Shown here: one piece after another, positions 45,518 to 53,069 of the stretch
How the letters are laid out: every line of letters begins with the position of its first letter
Position numbering within the stretch: the stretch's first letter is position 1
Source: Pseudomonas sp. FEN
GTDB lineage: Bacteria; Pseudomonadota; Gammaproteobacteria; Pseudomonadales; Pseudomonadaceae
DNA length: 64,000 nt
Reading direction: 5' to 3'
NCBI RefSeq assembly: GCF_904067045.1
Contig: NZ_CAJFDC010000016.1
Span: forward strand, 62,001 to 126,000
Notes under the pieces: model-generated
Seen by the model: the letters and a program-made list of their open reading frames with translations, nothing else
Told to the model about the DNA's origin: nothing
The model's database searches: none
Made by a program: the position numbers and the translations under genes

Positions 45518-45555
45518 AATAACAACGCCCAGGTGGATACCACCCGGGCGTTATT
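45518..45555 (-). terminator. Hairpin between ahpC and ahpF (partial terminator)
   Basis: AACGCCC-GGGTGG paired with CCACC-GGGCGTT-type arms forms a long stem with a 3-base loop, followed on the minus strand by GTTATTTC, a weak T-rich tail. It stands in the ahpC-ahpF gap and is likely an attenuator, giving more AhpC than AhpF transcript. Confidence 0.7.
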
Positions 45556-45611
45556 GGGCGGTGCGGCTGACTTATGAGGTGCGGATGACCGCCCTTGAAT
45601 CACTCACGGAC

Positions 45612-46175
45612 TTAGATCTTGCCGACCAGGTCCAGGGACGGAGCCAGGGTGGCCTCGCCTTCTTTCCACTTGGCCGGGCAGACTTCGCCCGGGTGAGCGG
45701 CAACGTACTGGGCAGCCTTGATTTTGCGCAGCAGCTCGGAAGCGTCACGACCTACGCCGCCATCGTTGAGTTCAACGATTTTGATCTGGCCTTCAGGGTT
45801 GATCACGAAGGTCCCGCGGTCGGCCAGGCCGGCTTCTTCGATCAGCACGTCGAAGTTGCGCGAGATGTTCAGGGTCGGGTCGCCGATCATGGTGTACTGG
45901 ATCTTGCCGATGGCTGGCGAAGTGTTGTGCCAGGCGGCGTGGGCAAAGTGAGTGTCGGTCGACACGCTGTAGATTTCCACGCCCAGTTTCTGGAACTCGG
46001 CGTAGTTATCGGCCAGGTCTTCCAGTTCGGTCGGGCAAACGAAGGTGAAGTCGGCTGGGTAGAAGAACACCACCGACCATTTGCCTTTCAGGTCAGCGTC
46101 CGAGACTTCGACGAATGCGCCGTTTTTGAAAGCGGTTGCTTTGAACGGTTTAACTTGGCTGTTGATGATAGGCAT
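45612..46175 (-). CDS. ahpC: Alkyl hydroperoxide reductase peroxiredoxin subunit
   Basis: 187 residues, a typical 2-Cys peroxiredoxin reducing H2O2, organic peroxides and peroxynitrite. The peroxidatic Cys47 is in [13 protein letters not shown] and the resolving Cys166 is in [10 protein letters not shown]. The C-terminal tail that makes it sensitive to overoxidation is present. A GGAGAG ribosome site precedes the ATG. OxyR control is expected from other Pseudomonas, and ATAG-type tetramers occur upstream (about 46270-46300), but I cannot assemble a full OxyR site. AhpF lies downstream. Confidence 0.97.
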   Translation of the reverse strand: MPIINSQVKPFKATAFKNGAFVEVSDADLKGKWSVVFFYPADFTFVCPTELEDLADNYAEFQKLGVEIYSVSTDTHFAHAAWHNTSPAIGKIQYTMIGDPTLNISRNFDVLIEEAGLADRGTFVINPEGQIKIVELNDGGVGRDASELLRKIKAAQYVAAHPGEVCPAKWKEGEATLAPSLDLVGKI

Positions 46176-46307
46176 CGTTGACTCTCCGTCATGGGTTAAG
46201 AAGTTGATGGGAGAATCCTAGCCATTCTTTCGCGCTCTGGCTCATTGGCAAAGCTGATGCTCACGATTGGCTTTCGCTATGAGCAGGCACTATCAATAGA
46301 AGAAATC

Positions 46308-47270
46308 TTATGCGCCCTGATCCAGCGGCTTCTCGGCGATCAGTCCCATGCCAGGAAAAGGGCTGGCCTCGATATAGCGCATGGCTGACTTGATGTCCTT
46401 CCAGCCGACATAGCTCATCAGCGACTTCAGGTCCCAGCCGCTGTGGTGGGCCCAGGTAGCGAAGCCGCGACGCAGCGAATGGCTGGTGTAGTGCTCGGCG
46501 GCAATCCCGGCGCGCTCCAGCGCTTGGCGCAGCAAGGGAATGACGCTGTTGGCGTGCAAGCTTTCCTCGCGCAGATGCCCCCAGCGGTCAATACCGCGAA
46601 ACACCGGGCCACGGACCAGCGCGGCGCTATTGATCCAGTCGATATAGGCCTGCACCGGACACAGGCGTTGCAAGGCCGGAGCCTGGTAGGTCCGACCGAG
46701 GTTTTCGCGGTCGCTTTTGCTGCGCGGCAAGTACAGCGTCATGCCGGTGCCTGCGATAGCGCGCACATGCTCGACCTCCAGGCGACAGAGCTCATCGCTG
46801 CGAAAGCCCCGCCAGAAGCCCAGCAGGATCAGCGCCTTGTCCCGCCTGGCGCGCAGCAACATCGGTCGATCAGCGGCGGCCAGGGCCTGGCTCGCCTGCG
46901 CATCGAGCCGGCCGACAACCTGCTCCAGATGCTGCAACTGCAGCGGTTCGGCCTGCTTCTCCCGGGCCGGGTGCAGGGCCCGGATACCCTTGAACACCTT
47001 GCGCACCAGGGGCGCCTTGGTCGGATCGGCGAAACCCTGGCTGTTGTGCCATTGCGCCAGCGCCGAGAGCCGCAGCTTCAGCGTGTTGATCGACAACACG
47101 CCGGCATGGGCCATCAGGTAGCGCACCACGCTGTCGCTGGTGGCCGGCAGGAAGCCACCCCAACTCACTTCGAAATGTTCTATGGCGGCCTGATAGCTGC
47201 GACGAGTGTTATCCCGCGTCGCCGCTTGCAGGTAGCGCTCCAGCTCGTTCATTGCCTCGATTCCCGACAT
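46308..47270 (-). CDS. Tyrosine site-specific recombinase (integrase)
   Basis: 320 residues. An N-terminal SAM-like core-binding domain (about residues 10-100, ELERYLQAATRDNTRRSY) precedes the catalytic domain. Its catalytic set is visible: Arg157 (GFRSDEL), Lys185 (RSKSDREN), His264 and Arg267 (HSLRRGF), Trp290 in place of the second His (YVGW) and nucleophile Tyr299 (AMRYIEAS). It should therefore be active. No tRNA, att repeat or mobile-element cargo lies nearby, so it is not obviously part of an island. It is divergent from a KfrA-like gene, with a shared 159-bp control region. Confidence 0.92.
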   Translation of the reverse strand: MSGIEAMNELERYLQAATRDNTRRSYQAAIEHFEVSWGGFLPATSDSVVRYLMAHAGVLSINTLKLRLSALAQWHNSQGFADPTKAPLVRKVFKGIRALHPAREKQAEPLQLQHLEQVVGRLDAQASQALAAADRPMLLRARRDKALILLGFWRGFRSDELCRLEVEHVRAIAGTGMTLYLPRSKSDRENLGRTYQAPALQRLCPVQAYIDWINSAALVRGPVFRGIDRWGHLREESLHANSVIPLLRQALERAGIAAEHYTSHSLRRGFATWAHHSGWDLKSLMSYVGWKDIKSAMRYIEASPFPGMGLIAEKPLDQGA

Positions 47271-47311
47271 TCGTACCGATTCGCCATGCCAAAGCGCGAA
47301 AAACGCTTATC

Positions 47312-47340
47312 ACACGGGGTAATACCAGTATATCCCGTGT
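47312..47340. promoter_or_regulatory. Large dyad in the recombinase/KfrA control region
   Basis: ACACGGG and CCCGTGT are inverted arms (15-bp gap), and inside them ATAC-CA-GTAT and GGTA-A-TACC form nested dyads. It lies 42-70 bp before the recombinase start. A related dyad is at 47394. A likely operator for the KfrA-like protein, since plasmid KfrA represses its own promoter through inverted repeats. Confidence 0.55.
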
Positions 47341-47393
47341 TAATAATTTCAAATATCGGCTTCTCTGTTTTATCTATATGCTATGTAAATACA

Positions 47394-47405
47394 TGGTACA
47401 TACCA
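47394..47405. promoter_or_regulatory. TGGTA-CA-TACCA dyad before the KfrA-like gene
   Basis: A perfect 5-2-5 dyad 25 bp upstream of the kfrA-like ATG. It shares GGTA/TACC and ATACCA with the dyad at 47312-47340, so the same protein may bind both. A further GTAC repeat follows at 47408. Confidence 0.5.
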
Positions 47406-47429
47406 CAGTACGAAATCGTAGGAGAGAAC

Positions 47430-48401
47430 ATGGCTCGTGGCGGCGTAAACAAGGCAGTGGTGCAAACGGCGCGCTTGGCGATCCTCGCCCGCGGCGAGCA
47501 CCCGAGCATCGATGCGGTGCGTATCGAAATCGGCAATACCGGCTCCAAGACCACCATCCACCGCTACCTCAAGGAACTGGACGAGAGTGACCTGCGCCGC
47601 GCGGTGCCCACTGAGTCAGTCGATGAAGAACTGGGCGAGCTGGTCTCGCGCTTGGCGCAACGCCTTCAGGAACAGGCTCGGGAACCCGTCGAACAGGCCC
47701 GGGCGCAACTGGCGGCGGAACAGGCCGAATGGCAGGCGCAATTGGCCGAGATGACGCAGCGGCTTGAGCAACAGCAGCGCCAGTTCGAAATCCAGGCCGT
47801 GGCCCTCGCCGAGGAATCACGCAACCTGCAAGCCACCCGCTCGATGCTGCAGACCGAACAGACCCGCAATGCCGGGTTGAATCAGGCCTGCGACGATTAC
47901 GAGCTGCGCCTCAAGGACAAGGACCAGCAGATCCGCTCGCTGGAAGACAAGCACCTGCATGCCCGCGAGGCACTGGAGCATTTCCGCAGTGCCGCGCGCG
48001 ACCAGCGTGACCAGGAGCAACGTCGACATGAGGCCCAGGTGCAGCAGGTGCAGATGGAGTTGCGCCAGGCCCAGCAGAGCGCGCTGGTGCGCCAGGACGA
48101 GATCACCCAACTGCACCGCGACAATGAACGGCTGCTGGCCGAGAGCCGGGGCACCTCAAAGGCGCTCAAACTGGCGCAGGAGCAGTTGAATAAAGAGCAG
48201 CTACGTGCGGAGCAGCAGATTCAGCACGCGCGAACGCTGGAGAATGCCGGCACCCTGCTTCAGGAACGCCTGCGGGTAGCCCTGGCGGAAAGTGAGTCGC
48301 TAAAGCTTGAGCTGACAGATCAGCAGGGACGAAGCCAAGCGCTTGAACTCAAGCTGGCTGAATCCGAAACGGCACTGAAAGAGCCTCGCACGCCATTGTA
48401 G
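47430..48401 (+). CDS. KfrA-like DNA-binding coiled-coil protein
   Basis: 323 residues from ATG 47430, preceded by AGGAGAG. The N-terminus is the KfrA DNA-binding domain (about residues 5-60, VVQTARLAILARGEHPSIDA, then GSKTTIHRYLKELDES). The rest is one very long coiled coil of Gln/Glu/Ala/Arg heptads (about 75-310). KfrA proteins of plasmids such as RK2 repress their own gene and help segregation. Here the gene is chromosomal and paired with a recombinase. Its stop codon TAG is contributed by a REP sequence (TGTAGGAGC) at 48397. Role unknown. Confidence 0.85.
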   Translation: MARGGVNKAVVQTARLAILARGEHPSIDAVRIEIGNTGSKTTIHRYLKELDESDLRRAVPTESVDEELGELVSRLAQRLQEQAREPVEQARAQLAAEQAEWQAQLAEMTQRLEQQQRQFEIQAVALAEESRNLQATRSMLQTEQTRNAGLNQACDDYELRLKDKDQQIRSLEDKHLHAREALEHFRSAARDQRDQEQRRHEAQVQQVQMELRQAQQSALVRQDEITQLHRDNERLLAESRGTSKALKLAQEQLNKEQLRAEQQIQHARTLENAGTLLQERLRVALAESESLKLELTDQQGRSQALELKLAESETALKEPRTPL

Positions 48402-48420
48402 GAGCAAGCTCGCTCCTACA
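48397..48420. repeat. Single palindromic REP overlapping the end of the KfrA-like gene
   Basis: TGTAGGAGC and GCTCCTACA form a 9-bp stem around AAGCTC. The REP contains the stop codon of the KfrA-like gene and may act as a transcript-ending hairpin. Confidence 0.85.
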
Positions 48421-48547
48421 AATATGTACGGAATCACTCCCCGATAGCCCCGCAAATCCACATCCCCCTATCTCGTTCAGCCATTTCGTCGACCTGCGAC
48501 ATTCTGCCTCAGTGCAAAAAAGTACCGATTGAAGTGTCGTCAAGGAT

Positions 48548-48576
48548 TTGTCAGGACCGCGTTTGAGGGCTGTAAT
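48548..48576 (+). promoter_or_regulatory. Sigma-70 promoter of the mtl operon
   Basis: TTGTCA (48548-48553), a 17-bp spacer and TGTAAT (48571-48576) form a good sigma-70 promoter about 90 bp before the mtlE ATG. Repeats with TGTCGTCAAGGA and TGTCAGGA just upstream could be activator half-sites. MtlR, an AraC-type activator, is expected to act here. Confidence 0.6.
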
Positions 48577-48664
48577 CAGTGCCAGATTCTTCCTGGGCAC
48601 CGGAAGACACAACAACAATAAACTGACCTTCAAGCGCCTCCGTGCGCCAGAAGAGGAGTGTTCG

Positions 48665-49975
48665 ATGAAAGCCATTGCCACCGCACTGCTCGTCACCACC
48701 GGCCTCACCCTCAGTGGTGTCAGCCTTGCAGCCCAGACCCTGACCATCGCCACCGTCAACAACAGCGACATGATCCGCATGCAGAAGCTGTCGAAAACCT
48801 TCGAGGCCGAGCATCCGGACATCAAGCTCAACTGGGTGGTGCTGGAAGAAAACGTCCTGCGCCAACGCCTGACCACCGACATCGCCACCCAGGGCGGCCA
48901 GTTCGACGTACTGACCATCGGCATGTACGAAGCCGCACTCTGGGGCGCCAAGGGCTGGCTGGAGCCGATGAACAACCTGCCCGCCGCCTACGATATCGAT
49001 GATGTGTTCCCATCGGTGCGTGACGGCCTTTCCGTCAAAGGCACCCTGTTCGCCCTGCCGTTCTACGCCGAAAGCTCCATGACCTACTACCGCACCGACC
49101 TGTTCAAGGAGGCCGGTCTGACCATGCCCGAGCGTCCGACCTGGGAGCAGATCGGCGAGTTCGCCGCCAAGCTCAACCATCCCGACAAGGAGCAATACGG
49201 TATCTGCCTGCGCGGCAAAGCCGGCTGGGGCGAGAACATGGCCCTGATCACCACCGTGGCCAATGCCTACGGCGCGCGCTGGTTCGATGAAAAATGGCAG
49301 CCACAATTCAACACTCCAGAATGGAAGAACGCCCTGAATTTCTACGTCGACACCATGAAAAAGGCCGGCCCGCCGGGCGCCTCGAGTAACGGCTTCAACG
49401 AAAACCTGGCGCTGTTCAACAGCGGCAAATGCGCGATGTGGGTCGATGCCAGCGTGGCCGGCTCCTTCGTCACCGACAAGACCCAGAGCAAGGTCAGCGA
49501 CCACGTCGGCTTTACCTATGCGCCGCACCAGGTCACCGAGAAAGGCTCGGCCTGGCTCTACTCCTGGGCGCTGGCGATCCCGACCAGTTCCAAGGCCAAG
49601 GACGCGGCGAAAGTCTTCAGCAGCTGGGCCACTTCCAAGGAATACGGGGCCCTGGTGGCCAAGGAAGACGGCATTGCCAACGTGCCACCAGGTACGCGCG
49701 CCTCGACCTACAGCGAGGCCTACATGCAGGCCGCGCCGTTCGCCAAGATCACCCTGGAATCGCTCAAGACCGCCAACCCGAAAGACCCGAGCGCCAAGCC
49801 CGTGCCTTATGTGGGGATCCAACTGGTGACCATTCCCGAGTTCCAGGCCATCGGTACCCAGGTCGGCAAGCAGTTTTCCGCCGCGCTGACCGGCCAGACC
49901 ACGGTCGACAAGGCCTTGGCCGACGCCCAGACCTTCACCGAACGGGAAATGAAACGCGCGGGCTACCCCAAGTAA
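48665..49975 (+). CDS. mtlE: Mannitol/polyol ABC transporter substrate-binding protein
   Basis: 436 residues from ATG 48665 after AGAGGAG. A signal peptide (MKAIATALLVTTGLTLSGVSLAA) precedes a family-1 solute-binding domain, with TIATVNNSDMIRMQKLSKTF, YYRTDLFKEAGLTMPERPTW and KCAMWVDASVAG. It binds mannitol, sorbitol or arabitol in the periplasm and delivers it to MtlFGK. It is the first gene of the mtl locus. A REPIN between mtlE and mtlF probably lets the binding protein be made in excess. Confidence 0.93.
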   Translation: MKAIATALLVTTGLTLSGVSLAAQTLTIATVNNSDMIRMQKLSKTFEAEHPDIKLNWVVLEENVLRQRLTTDIATQGGQFDVLTIGMYEAALWGAKGWLEPMNNLPAAYDIDDVFPSVRDGLSVKGTLFALPFYAESSMTYYRTDLFKEAGLTMPERPTWEQIGEFAAKLNHPDKEQYGICLRGKAGWGENMALITTVANAYGARWFDEKWQPQFNTPEWKNALNFYVDTMKKAGPPGASSNGFNENLALFNSGKCAMWVDASVAGSFVTDKTQSKVSDHVGFTYAPHQVTEKGSAWLYSWALAIPTSSKAKDAAKVFSSWATSKEYGALVAKEDGIANVPPGTRASTYSEAYMQAAPFAKITLESLKTANPKDPSAKPVPYVGIQLVTIPEFQAIGTQVGKQFSAALTGQTTVDKALADAQTFTEREMKRAGYPK

Positions 49976-50002
49976 CTCGGTTCGGGGACAACACACTGTC
50001 CC

Positions 50003-50089
50003 TGTAGGAGCAGAGCTTGCTCGCGAAGGCGGCCTCAAGATCGCTAAAAGCTTCGCGGCGGTGCGGCGTCCCACAAGCTCCGCTCCCAC
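50003..50089. repeat. REPIN between mtlE and mtlF
   Basis: Arms TGTAGGAGCAGAGCTTGC and AAGCTCCGCTCCCACG of slightly different REP types, joined by a GC-rich middle (CTTCGCGGCGGTGCGGC). It lies in the 177-bp mtlE-mtlF gap inside the operon. Confidence 0.8.
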
Positions 50090-50152
50090 GCAAGCTCGCC
50101 TCCCGAAGGACTGAGATTGCCCGCTCCTTGCACTTAATCGGTTTTGAACACC

Positions 50153-51079
50153 ATGAATACCTCCGCTGCCAAAGTCCATATGGATATACCCCAGCCGCTG
50201 CGCAGAAGCCGTCTGCGCAACCCCGGCTGGTTTCTGGTCTCCCCCTCGGTCGGCCTGTTGCTGCTGTGGATGATCGTGCCCCTGGGCATGACCATCTACT
50301 TTTCGCTGATCCGCTACAACCTGCTCTACCCGGGCGAAAACCAGTTCGTCGGCCTGGAAAACTACACCTACTTCCTGACCGACTCGGGTTTTCTCCCCGG
50401 CGCCAGCAACACCCTGCTGCTGGTGGGCAGCGTATTGCTGATCAGCGTGGTGTTCGGCGTGCTGATCTCCGCGCTGCTGGAAGCCAGTGAGTTCTTCGGG
50501 CGCGGCATCGTCCGGGTCCTGTTGATCTCCCCCTTCTTCATCATGCCCACCGTCGGCGCGCTGATCTGGAAAAACCTGATATTCCACCCGGTCTCGGGGA
50601 TTCTCGCCGCCCTCTGGCGAGTGTTCGGCGCGCAGCCGGTGGACTGGCTGGCCCACTACCCGCTGCTGTCGATCATCATCATCGTCTCCTGGCAGTGGCT
50701 GCCCTTCGCCATCCTGATCCTGATGACCGCCATGCAGTCCCTCGACCAGGAACAGAAAGAAGCGGCGCGCCTGGACGGTGCCGGTCCGCTGGCGATCTTC
50801 TGGCACCTGACCCTGCCGCACCTGGCCCGGCCGATCGCCGTGGTGGTGATGATCGAGACCATTTTCCTGCTCTCGGTGTTCGCGGAAATCTTCACCACCA
50901 CCAATGGCGGTCCGGGCTACGCCTCGACCAACCTGGCCTACCTGATCTACAACCAGGCCCTGGTGCAGTTCGATGTCGGCATGGCATCGGCCGGCGGCCT
51001 GATCGCGGTGATCATTGCCAATATCGCCGCGATCATCCTGGTGCGGATGATCGGCAAAAACCTGACAGACAAGCCTTGA
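50153..51079 (+). CDS. mtlF: Polyol ABC transporter permease MtlF
   Basis: 308 residues from ATG 50153; a TTG three codons earlier is less likely. It is a binding-protein-dependent permease with six membrane helices (for example WFLVSPSVGLLLLWMIVPLGM and LLLVGSVLLISVVFGVLIS) and the EAA loop (EQKEAARLDGAGPLAIFWHL, about residues 200-220), which contacts the ATPase. It pairs with MtlG encoded 10 bp downstream. The Shine-Dalgarno is weak. Confidence 0.93.
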   Translation: MNTSAAKVHMDIPQPLRRSRLRNPGWFLVSPSVGLLLLWMIVPLGMTIYFSLIRYNLLYPGENQFVGLENYTYFLTDSGFLPGASNTLLLVGSVLLISVVFGVLISALLEASEFFGRGIVRVLLISPFFIMPTVGALIWKNLIFHPVSGILAALWRVFGAQPVDWLAHYPLLSIIIIVSWQWLPFAILILMTAMQSLDQEQKEAARLDGAGPLAIFWHLTLPHLARPIAVVVMIETIFLLSVFAEIFTTTNGGPGYASTNLAYLIYNQALVQFDVGMASAGGLIAVIIANIAAIILVRMIGKNLTDKP

Positions 51080-51089
51080 GGCCCGCGCC

Positions 51090-51926
51090 ATGACCCTCAC
51101 ACTCAAACAATCCCGGCGCCTGCAAAGCGTTCTGCTCGGCCTCCTGGCCTGGGCCATCGCGATCCTGATCTTCTTCCCGATCTTCTGGATGGTGCTGACC
51201 AGCTTCAAGACCGAGATCGACGCGTTCGCCACGCCACCACAGTTTTTCTTCCATCCGACGCTGGAAAACTACCTGCATATCCAGGAGCGCAGCGACTACT
51301 TCCACTTCGCCTGGAACTCGGTGGTGATCTCCTTCAGCGCGACCTTGCTGTGCATGCTGATCGCGGTACCGGCGGCCTATTCCATGGCGTTCTATGAAAC
51401 CCAGCGGACCAAGCGCACTTTGTTGTGGATGCTCTCCACCAAGATGTTGCCGCCAGTGGGGGTGCTGATGCCGATCTACCTGCTGGCCAAGTCCTTCGGT
51501 CTGCTGGACACCCGCCTGGCGCTGATCGTGATCTACACCCTGATCAACCTGCCGATCGTGGTCTGGATGATTTACACCTACTTCAAGGACATCCCCAAGG
51601 ACATCCTCGAGGCCGCCCGTCTCGACGGCGCGACCCTGTGGCAGGAGATGGTCCGGGTGCTGCTGCCGATCAGCAAGGGCGGGTTGGCCTCGACGCTGTT
51701 GCTGTCGCTGATCCTGTGCTGGAACGAGGCGTTCTGGTCGCTGAACCTGACCTCTTCGCAGGCCGCGCCGTTGACCGCGTTGATCGCTTCCTACTCAAGC
51801 CCCGAGGGCCTGTTCTGGGCCAAGTTGTCGGCCGTCTCGACCCTGGCCTGTGCGCCGATCCTGATCTTCGGCTGGATCAGCCAGAAGCAGTTGGTCCGCG
51901 GTCTGTCCTTCGGCGCCGTGAAATAA
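51090..51926 (+). CDS. mtlG: Polyol ABC transporter permease MtlG
   Basis: 278 residues, a MalG-type permease. The first helix is LLAWAIAILIFFPIFWMVL, then WNSVVISFSATLLCMLIAVPAAY. The EAA loop is DILEAARLDGATLWQEMVRV (about residues 170-190), and a C-terminal helix is LSAVSTLACAPILIFGWI. It forms the channel with MtlF; 10 bp separate the two genes and 21 bp separate it from mtlK. Confidence 0.93.
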   Translation: MTLTLKQSRRLQSVLLGLLAWAIAILIFFPIFWMVLTSFKTEIDAFATPPQFFFHPTLENYLHIQERSDYFHFAWNSVVISFSATLLCMLIAVPAAYSMAFYETQRTKRTLLWMLSTKMLPPVGVLMPIYLLAKSFGLLDTRLALIVIYTLINLPIVVWMIYTYFKDIPKDILEAARLDGATLWQEMVRVLLPISKGGLASTLLLSLILCWNEAFWSLNLTSSQAAPLTALIASYSSPEGLFWAKLSAVSTLACAPILIFGWISQKQLVRGLSFGAVK

Positions 51927-51947
51927 ATACTCAAAAGGAGCCTCACC

Positions 51948-53051
51948 ATGGCCAACCTGAAAATCAAGAATCTGCAAAAAGGCTTCGAAGGCCTGTCCAT
52001 CATCAAGGGTATCGACCTGCAAGTGAACGACCGCGAGTTCGTGGTCTTCGTCGGCCCGTCCGGTTGCGGTAAATCGACCCTGTTGCGGCTGATCGCGGGC
52101 CTGGAGGAAGTCACCTCCGGCACCATCGAGCTGGACGGTCGCGATATCACCGAAGTCAGCCCGGCCAAACGCGACCTGGCCATGGTCTTCCAGACCTACG
52201 CCCTGTACCCGCACATGAGCGTGCGCAAAAACATGTCCTTTGCCCTCGACCTGGCCGGCGTGGCCAAGACCGAGGTGGAACGCAAGGTCAATGAAGCCGC
52301 GCGGATCCTCGAACTCGGCCCGCTGCTGGAGCGCAAGCCCAAACAACTCTCCGGCGGCCAGCGCCAACGGGTCGCCATCGGCCGGGCCATCGTGCGCCAG
52401 CCGAAAATTTTCCTGTTCGACGAACCGCTGTCCAACCTCGATGCCGCCCTGCGGGTGCAGATGCGCCTGGAACTGGCGCGCCTGCACAAGGAGTTGCAGG
52501 CCACCATGATCTACGTGACCCACGACCAGGTCGAAGCCATGACCCTGGCCGACAAGGTGGTGGTGCTCAACGGCGGTCGCGTCGAGCAGGTCGGCTCGCC
52601 CCTGGAGCTCTACCATGCACCGGCCAACCTGTTCGTCGCCGGTTTCCTCGGCACGCCGAAAATGGGTTTTCTCAAGGGCAAGGTCAGCCGCCTCGACGGC
52701 CGGGGCTGTGAGCTTGAACTCGAGGCCGGCACGCGTATCAGCCTGCCGCTGAGCGACGCCGGGCTCAGCGTCGGCAGCCCGGTAACCCTGGGTATTCGCC
52801 CGGAACACCTGGAACTGGCCAAGCCCGGCGACTGCACCTTGCAGGTCACCGCCGACGTCGGCGAACGCCTGGGCAGCGACACCTTCTGCCACGTGCGCAC
52901 CGCCTCCGGCGAAGCCTTGACCATGCGCATCCGCGGGGATATGGCCAGCCAGTACGGTGAAACCCTCAACCTGCACCTGGACAGCAGCCACTGCCACTTA
53001 TTCGATGCCAACGGTGTGGCGGTTGCCCGTCCGCTGCGCGCCGCCGCCTGA
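51948..53051 (+). CDS. mtlK: Polyol ABC transporter ATPase MtlK
   Basis: 367 residues, MalK/UgpC type. Walker A GPSGCGKST (about residues 37-45), Q-loop VFQTYALYPHMSV, signature LSGGQRQRVAIGRA (about 135), Walker B IFLFDEPLSNLD and switch His in YVTHDQVEAM. A C-terminal TOBE-type regulatory domain follows (about 240-360). It powers MtlFG transport at the membrane. AAGGAG precedes the ATG; mtlD starts 18 bp downstream. Confidence 0.95.
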   Translation: MANLKIKNLQKGFEGLSIIKGIDLQVNDREFVVFVGPSGCGKSTLLRLIAGLEEVTSGTIELDGRDITEVSPAKRDLAMVFQTYALYPHMSVRKNMSFALDLAGVAKTEVERKVNEAARILELGPLLERKPKQLSGGQRQRVAIGRAIVRQPKIFLFDEPLSNLDAALRVQMRLELARLHKELQATMIYVTHDQVEAMTLADKVVVLNGGRVEQVGSPLELYHAPANLFVAGFLGTPKMGFLKGKVSRLDGRGCELELEAGTRISLPLSDAGLSVGSPVTLGIRPEHLELAKPGDCTLQVTADVGERLGSDTFCHVRTASGEALTMRIRGDMASQYGETLNLHLDSSHCHLFDANGVAVARPLRAAA

Positions 53052-53069
53052 TTGCCGAGAGCCCTTGCA

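Noticed and set aside
46176-46307. OxyR site upstream of ahpC
   Set aside because: Two ATAG tetramers are present, but the four tetramers with 7-bp spacing could not be assembled.
46308-48401. Genomic island or prophage around the integrase
   Set aside because: No tRNA, att repeats, phage genes or foreign composition nearby; ahp and mtl genes flank it directly.
48551-51232. 893-codon minus-strand frame opposite mtlE and mtlF
   Set aside because: Spans two real genes and a REPIN on the other strand, with no domain; an antisense frame.
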